A stretch of DNA of 64,000 nucleotides from Acetanaerobacterium elongatum. Its GTDB lineage: Bacteria; Bacillota; Clostridia; Oscillospirales; Ruminococcaceae. The DNA lies in NCBI RefSeq assembly GCF_900103835.1, contig NZ_FNID01000003.1, positions 1 through 64,000 of the forward strand, given 5' to 3'. Under the pieces are notes generated by a model that saw only the letters and a list, made by a program, of their open reading frames with translations, did not search any database and was not told where the DNA came from. The translations under genes and the position numbers were made by a program. Of the stretch, positions 59,324-64,000 are shown piece after piece (position 1 is the first letter of the stretch; each line of letters starts with the position of its first letter).

Positions 59324-59998
59324 TTATGCTTCCTGATTGGTATACAGCCTGCCGTCAACAATCCTCACCACCCGCTTGGCATAGGCAGCAACATTCAGGT
59401 CGTGGGTAATCATAATAATGGTGTTGCCCATCTCGTTTAGCTTGGTAAAAAGCTGCAGCACCTCCTTGCCGGTGCTGCTGTCCAGCGCACCGGTAGGCTC
59501 GTCGGCCAGCAGAATGGCGGGGTCGCCAACCAATGCGCGGGCAATCGCCACCCTTTGCTGCTGCCCGCCCGAAAGCTCGCTCGGCTTGTGGGCAAGACGC
59601 TCCGCAAGGCCGAGCAGTTCAATCTGTTCCATGCTCTGCCTCACTGCCTCCCTTCGGGATACCCCGCGCAGCAGCAGCGGCATGATAACATTCTGCAGTA
59701 CAGAATACTTGGGTATGAGCTGATACCGCTGGAAGATAAACCCGATCTCCCGGTTGCGGAAGGCGGCGAGCTTTTTATCGGGGTAGCTGTGCACCGCGTG
59801 GCCGTCAAGGTAGTATTCCCCGCTGTCAGGCTTATCCATGCAGCCGATGATATTCATCAGGGTAGACTTTCCCGAGCCGGACGGGCCCAGGATAGCGACA
59901 AAATCGCCCTTCTCCACCGAAAAGCAGATGTCGCTTAGCACCTGAAGCTTCTCCGTACCAACCTGATAGGATTTTGAGATGTTTTTCATGTCTATCAT
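59324..59998 (-). CDS. MacB-type exporter ATP-binding protein
   Basis: A 224-residue ATPase of the LolD/MacB class. Walker A GPSGSGKSTLMNII near residue 39, Q-loop FIFQRYQLIPKYSV, signature LSGGQQQRVAIARAL, Walker B ILLADEPTGALD, switch His in MITHDLNVAAYA. Unlike Gram-negative MacB the ATPase is separate from the permease. Last gene of the four-gene unit starting at 63774. Confidence 0.95.
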   Translation of the reverse strand: MIDMKNISKSYQVGTEKLQVLSDICFSVEKGDFVAILGPSGSGKSTLMNIIGCMDKPDSGEYYLDGHAVHSYPDKKLAAFRNREIGFIFQRYQLIPKYSVLQNVIMPLLLRGVSRREAVRQSMEQIELLGLAERLAHKPSELSGGQQQRVAIARALVGDPAILLADEPTGALDSSTGKEVLQLFTKLNEMGNTIIMITHDLNVAAYAKRVVRIVDGRLYTNQEA

Positions 59999-60063
59999 AA
60001 ACTTCGGGTTCCTCTCTTGCTGTAACGCGTACTATTTTATCCTAATACCCATCGGCTAGGTTA

Positions 60064-60777
60064 TCAGCTCATCAGCCTTACGGAAACCACCTTTTCGGTG
60101 CCGTCGCTGCTCTTTTCAAGCACTACCGCAATCACATTATCCTTGGCAAGAGCGGTGAAATCCGATTCCTTGGCGTTTGCTCCCATGCCTGTTGTAATCT
60201 TCAGCCCTACCGGTATCTGCAATGTCTTGGTTTCGCCCGTATAGGTAAGCTCTACCGAGAATCCGCCCCCAGTGCCGCCCGGCATACCGCCGCCTTTGCT
60301 GCCCCGGCCGGTTTTACCGCCGGAGCTGCCGCTTGCGGTATTATTTTGACCGCCCTGATTATCTAAACCCGGCATCCCGCCGCTCGGGCGCGTCTTCCCG
60401 TCGGGCGTCGTCATATCCCCCTGCGGGGCCTGTCCGTCCGGAGGCGTTGGTGCGTCTGCCCCGCCGTTACCGAAGTCGGGCCGATTCTTCCCGTTCCCGC
60501 TTTCGCCCGGTTTCATATTGCCGCTCCCCCCGGGCTGCATGTTTCCGCTGGCTCCCACCGGCATTTTCATGGTGCCTACCGCAAGCACAATCTCGTTGCC
60601 GTTAATCTCCTGAATCTTGCCATAAACGCGCGTCTGGTTCTCGGCAAGCTGCGAGGCGGTTGCCCCCTTGGTATTCTTTTGATTTTCCGCAGGCTGCGAG
60701 CTCTGAGCAGCCCCCTGTTGGGCACAACCGGAGAATAGCAGCAATGCCGTTAAAATAAGCCCTAATAATTTCTTCAT
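60064..60777 (-). CDS. Gly/Met/Pro-rich lipoprotein of the exporter operon
   Basis: A 237-residue exported lipoprotein (lipobox FSGC at about 18). Residues 30-55 are a polar linker; 55-75 a short domain (RVYGKIQEINGNEIVLAVG); 75-175 a low-complexity region rich in Gly, Met, Pro and Asn (GNMQPGGSGNMKPGESG, GGMPGG); then a beta domain (FSVELTYTGETKTLQIPVG) to the end. It sits between the permease and ATPase genes. Similar GGMPGG stretches lie in the permease loop, so the two may interact outside the membrane. It has no known family by eye. Confidence 0.75.
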   Translation of the reverse strand: MKKLLGLILTALLLFSGCAQQGAAQSSQPAENQKNTKGATASQLAENQTRVYGKIQEINGNEIVLAVGTMKMPVGASGNMQPGGSGNMKPGESGNGKNRPDFGNGGADAPTPPDGQAPQGDMTTPDGKTRPSGGMPGLDNQGGQNNTASGSSGGKTGRGSKGGGMPGGTGGGFSVELTYTGETKTLQIPVGLKITTGMGANAKESDFTALAKDNVIAVVLEKSSDGTEKVVSVRLMS

Positions 60778-60814
60778 GTCAGTGATGTCCTCCTAAAATA
60801 TTCTTAAAACCTTA

Positions 60815-62185
60815 TTACTCCTGATTCAGCGCCTCAATCGGAATCAGCGAGGCCGCCTTGAACGCGGGGTAAAAGCCGAATACGGTGCCCGTTACCACCG
60901 CAAATAACAATGCCAGCAGTGCACCGGTGAGGTTGGGTTCTACCCGCATGCCCGTGTAACGTACGAGCGGCACAAGGGCGAAGCTTGCGGCCACGCCGAC
61001 AATGCCGCCGAAGGTGCTGATGGCATTTGCCTCAAGCAAAAACTCCATCAGGATATCGCGCTTTGAGGCACCGAGCGCCTTAAGCACACCGATTTCGCGC
61101 GTGCGCTCCTTTACCGATACAAACAGTACGTTCATAATTCCAATGCCGCCTACGATAAACACAATGCTTGCCACCGCAATCAGCAGCAGCGAAAGGGTGT
61201 TGGCCGACTGGGTAGCCGCCTCCATCTTGCTGCCGGCATCGGTTACCGTAAACGTTGCGCCGTTGTGGCGGTCGCTGAGCACCGACTGGATGTTCTCCAT
61301 CACCGTGCTCACCTTGCTGATATCGTCGGCCACAACAGTAATCTGTGGCGAGATTGTTCTGCCGATCACATACTTTTCGGCGGTGGAATAAGGCACAAAT
61401 ACCGCCTCGTCAGGGCTGATGCCGGAGGATACCGAGCCCATCTCCTGCAATACGCCCACTACGGTGTAGCTTCTGCCGTCAATCTCAATGGTGCTCTCAT
61501 ACGCCTCCATCAGGCTGTCGAACATATCCAGTGCAACCGAATAACCAATTACGCAGATTTTCTCCGACTTTGTATCGCTTTCTTCGGTAATAAAGTCGCC
61601 GATAGCCATCTGCAGGTTGCTGATATCGGCATATTCCGGTTTCACGCCCGCTACGGTATAATCGGTTTCCTCCTCAAGGTTGCCGCCCAGCACCGACTTT
61701 TTGGTGTTGGCCGAAATGGTGGCTACCGACACGTCCGGCACGAAAAGCTTAATCTCTTCCAGATCATCCTCCGAAAGTGTAATGCTCATCATGTTACCCA
61801 TACCGCCGCTGCGAAAGCTGTTTGAGCCGGACTTACCGGTATTCCCGCCGCCAAAGCCGCCGCTGGGCATACCTCCTCCGCCGGGCATTCCGCCGCCGCT
61901 GCGTGAACCTCCTCCGTCACTGGGTGGTCCTCCCCCCTCCGGCATACCTCCGCCCATCATAGCACCCATATCAAAGCCGGTGGTAATGCGGTTGGTCACC
62001 TCAATGGCGCCCGCACTCAGGTTTTTAAACTGGTCGGCAACGTCCATCTGCCCGCCGCGCCCGATGGCGATTACCAGCACGATGGTTGCTGCGCCTACAA
62101 TAATGCCAAGCGAGGTAAGCAGCACCTTAAACTTGTTTTCGATGATATTAATCCATACAAGGTGTATCAGCTCGCTCAGCCTCAT
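60815..62185 (-). CDS. MacB-type exporter permease
   Basis: A 456-residue membrane protein with one N-terminal helix (NKFKVLLTSLGIIVGAAT), a large external domain (about 50-330) and three C-terminal helices (about 335-360, 380-410 and 420-445) including ERTREIGVLKALGASKRDIL, the typical FtsX-like motif. The external domain carries an insertion (about 78-130) very rich in Gly, Met, Pro and Ser. The gene starts with a 4-base overlap with the adaptor gene stop. Confidence 0.9.
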   Translation of the reverse strand: MRLSELIHLVWINIIENKFKVLLTSLGIIVGAATIVLVIAIGRGGQMDVADQFKNLSAGAIEVTNRITTGFDMGAMMGGGMPEGGGPPSDGGGSRSGGGMPGGGGMPSGGFGGGNTGKSGSNSFRSGGMGNMMSITLSEDDLEEIKLFVPDVSVATISANTKKSVLGGNLEEETDYTVAGVKPEYADISNLQMAIGDFITEESDTKSEKICVIGYSVALDMFDSLMEAYESTIEIDGRSYTVVGVLQEMGSVSSGISPDEAVFVPYSTAEKYVIGRTISPQITVVADDISKVSTVMENIQSVLSDRHNGATFTVTDAGSKMEAATQSANTLSLLLIAVASIVFIVGGIGIMNVLFVSVKERTREIGVLKALGASKRDILMEFLLEANAISTFGGIVGVAASFALVPLVRYTGMRVEPNLTGALLALLFAVVTGTVFGFYPAFKAASLIPIEALNQE

Positions 62186-63774
62186 TTTGCTGTCACCTTG
62201 CCTTCGATGAGCACAACATCTCCTTCACTCAAGCCCGAGGTAATCTCCGCATTGGTGCCGTCCGAAAAGCCGGTGGTTACCTCAATCGCCTGAATGTTGC
62301 CGCTTGAATCCTTGGTTTTCACATACTGCTTGTCGTTCTCTATATAAATTGCACGGTTTGGAATATACAGCACGTTCTTTTTTTGCTTGGAGATAAAGGT
62401 CACATCGCCTGTCATGCCCTCATAAATCTTAGCGGTATCACCCGAAAGTTTTACCGTAACGGTGTAGCTTACCGTAGAGGAGGCCGTGCGCGCGGGGCTG
62501 GTGGCCACGCTGTCTACCGTTCCCTCAAAGGTGGTACCCTCAAATGCGTCAAGGCTCACCTGCGCGGAATCACCGATTGCGATGGAGTTGATATCCTCCT
62601 GCGCAACGCTAACGGTGGCATAGACGTTCTCGCTGTTCGAGATGGTAAAAAGCGCGTTGTTCTTGGTAATGGTGTCGCCCGGCGCATAGCCCACCGACAT
62701 CACAAGGCCGGAACAGGGGGAGGTTACCGTGGTGTTCTCAAGCTTTTTCTTAATCTCCTCAATCTGCAGCTCCAGCGTTTTGATTGTAAGCTTTTGGGTG
62801 GCAATTTCGTTGTTGGTTTTCGCGGTATCTATCTCATACAGCAGCTTGGCGTTCTCACTTGTGGTAAGGCTCTGCTCTTTTTTGGATTCCGCGGTTAAGG
62901 TGTCCAGTGTAATGGAGGCTATCAGCTTTTCATACTTCAGCTTTGCCGTGTCATACTGGTTCTGCGCTTCCTCCAGCTTGGTGGCTATATCGTTATAGCT
63001 TGCGGTATACAGGTTATAGGCATTGGTATACGCCTTCACCGCCTCGTCATGCGCCGCCTTTGCCGCCTCGTACGCGGCCTTTTTATCCTCGTTGCTGGTA
63101 TCAAGGTCATAGGCCGCTTTGGCGTCGGTTTCGGCCTTCTGCGTGGTAACCACCTTGTCATGCAGTGCGGTAAGGTCATAGGTGGTTGAAAGATCGTCAA
63201 AATAGTCGTTATACTCGCTGATCTTGCTTTGGGCGTTGCTCATTGTTTCCTTTACCGTGGCCAGCTCGCTGTTTAACGAGTCAACCGTTGCGGTATACTG
63301 CTGCGGGGCGGCGGTTTCCAGCGCCTGATTGCTTTTGTAGGTATATTCAGACGCAACCTTCTGCACCTTCTGGTCTACCTGTGCCTGACTGAGCGCAAGC
63401 TTGTTCTTTTGAAGCTCAAGCTCGGCCTTAACCAGCTCGGTCTGCAGGCTGTCGGTGGTAAGCGTGGCAAGCACATCGCCCTTATTCACCCGCTGGCCCG
63501 CCTTGACGTTGATTGTTTCCACATCCGCAGTAAAATCATATGTAATAGAGGTGGTTTCAAGGGCCGCCGTACCGGTTTCGGTAATGCCCACCGTAATATC
63601 GCCCCTGGTAACCGTGGTTTCTTTATACTGGGTTTGATTCTGCTGCTGCGCGCTTTTGCCGCTAAAAACCACAATTGCGGTAACCGCCGCCGCACCCGCG
63701 ACAACAATCACCGCCGCAGAGATAATCAGCAGCTTCTTGTGTTTGGAGAAAAACGTTGATTTCGTACCGTCCAT
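62182..63774 (-). CDS. HlyD/MacA-like membrane-fusion adaptor
   Basis: A 530-residue protein: N-terminal membrane helix (about 14-36), barrel-sandwich domain halves (GDITVGITETG, GQRVNKGDVLATL and CSGLVMSVGYAPGD), a very long coiled-coil hairpin in between (about 105-360, with Ala/Lys/Glu-rich heptads), then beta-barrel and membrane-proximal domains. In monoderm bacteria such adaptors serve antimicrobial-peptide or lipid exporters. The start at 63774 has AGGAGG seven bases upstream; the frame opens earlier. First gene of the unit. Confidence 0.93.
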   Translation of the reverse strand: MDGTKSTFFSKHKKLLIISAAVIVVAGAAAVTAIVVFSGKSAQQQNQTQYKETTVTRGDITVGITETGTAALETTSITYDFTADVETINVKAGQRVNKGDVLATLTTDSLQTELVKAELELQKNKLALSQAQVDQKVQKVASEYTYKSNQALETAAPQQYTATVDSLNSELATVKETMSNAQSKISEYNDYFDDLSTTYDLTALHDKVVTTQKAETDAKAAYDLDTSNEDKKAAYEAAKAAHDEAVKAYTNAYNLYTASYNDIATKLEEAQNQYDTAKLKYEKLIASITLDTLTAESKKEQSLTTSENAKLLYEIDTAKTNNEIATQKLTIKTLELQIEEIKKKLENTTVTSPCSGLVMSVGYAPGDTITKNNALFTISNSENVYATVSVAQEDINSIAIGDSAQVSLDAFEGTTFEGTVDSVATSPARTASSTVSYTVTVKLSGDTAKIYEGMTGDVTFISKQKKNVLYIPNRAIYIENDKQYVKTKDSSGNIQAIEVTTGFSDGTNAEITSGLSEGDVVLIEGKVTAK

Positions 63775-63897
63775 TATTTGGCCTCCTGCTCCGTTGTAAA
63801 GTGCTCTGGTGTATGTTAGCAAAATCATATGATAGTTTTGTGATGGAAAGGTGATAGCTTTTGCTATAAATTATGAATGGTGTTTGTATTTAGCGTA

Positions 63898-63946
63898 AAA
63901 AAATAACTGCTTCCGTGGCAGATTCGCCCGAAAGCAGTTATTTTGT
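63898..63946. terminator. Hairpin after the partial gene at the right edge
   Basis: AAATAACTGCTT and AAGCAGTTATTT pair around a stem-loop containing CGGGCG / TCTGCC, with T-rich flanks on both sides. It ends the minus-strand gene that runs in from the right and precedes the adaptor gene. Confidence 0.8.
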
Positions 63947-63955
63947 TTTACTTTT

Positions 63956-64000
63956 TTATTCCGCGTTTTCCTCAGAGGTTGTCTCACCAAACTCCGCGAT
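63956..64000 (-). CDS. 3' end of an unidentified minus-strand gene
   Basis: Only the last 14 codons and the TAA stop (63956-63958) lie inside the window. They read IAEFGETTSEENAE, an acidic tail. The frame and a terminator directly downstream support a real C-terminus, but the gene cannot be named from this. Confidence 0.55.
   Translation of the reverse strand: MAEFGETTSEENAE

Noticed and set aside
59324-63774. Gram-negative MacAB-TolC system
   Set aside because: ATPase and permease are separate genes, no outer-membrane channel is present, and the rest of the window is monoderm.
1-64000. CRISPR array or cas genes
   Set aside because: The many hairpin repeats are not regularly spaced and have no spacers of equal length; no cas-like protein is present.
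1-64000. tRNA, rRNA or prophage modules
   Set aside because: No tRNA cloverleaf, rRNA segment, integrase, capsid or tail genes were seen.

Overview
The window reads as a chromosomal segment of a low-to-mid GC, monoderm, motile Firmicute, most like an Oscillospirales/Ruminococcaceae-type Clostridia. The basis is a Cys T-box leader, YqhQ, SipW/TasA, a class D sortase, a Gram-positive type IV pilus locus without a secretin gene, flagellins with sigma-D-type promoters, and genes packed with AGGAGG-like ribosome binding sites. No species is claimed.

Layout. 1-330 holds the 5' part of an IS200-type transposase. 474-2700 has a PH-domain protein and two AT-rich accessory genes. 2770-21235 is a long block on the minus strand: gltX, a CAP-domain lipoprotein, cysS and cysE behind a T-box, pgsA, rimO, recX, recA (with an SOS box), prmC, yqhQ, a three-gene lipoprotein/response regulator/histidine kinase unit, then LUD, DUF975, a LeuB-like and a histidine-phosphatase-like gene. 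The last two have lost their catalytic residues. 21702-26221 has an XRE regulator, an autoregulated GntR/ABC operon, ThpR, a 56-residue protein and TspO.

26632-33194 is a surface-fibre cluster: a giant VWA protein, SipW signal peptidase, a TasA-like subunit, an MPNTG protein and a class D sortase. Three small minus-strand genes and a Crp/Fnr regulator follow. 34896-40022 is the most unusual part. Two divergent flagellin genes form an inverted duplication, and each outer flank carries a REP-associated tyrosine transposase (RAYT). Each RAYT contains in its own coding sequence the same palindromic repeat subtype that flanks it, and takes its stop codon from a flanking repeat. Related hairpin repeats are scattered through the window in several stem variants.

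40118-46547 is housekeeping: fba, a HEAT protein, a D,D-carboxypeptidase, a HAD phosphatase, prmA and rsmE. 46697-58021 is a type IV pilus locus (pilC, pilM, pilN-like, pilO-like, a PilX-like protein, two prepilins, a sigma factor, pilD, pilB, pilT). The sigma factor inside the pilin operon suggests dedicated control. 58135-63774 has an AraC/GyrI-like regulator and a MacAB-like tripartite exporter with a Gly/Met-rich lipoprotein. The window ends in the 3' end of another minus-strand gene.
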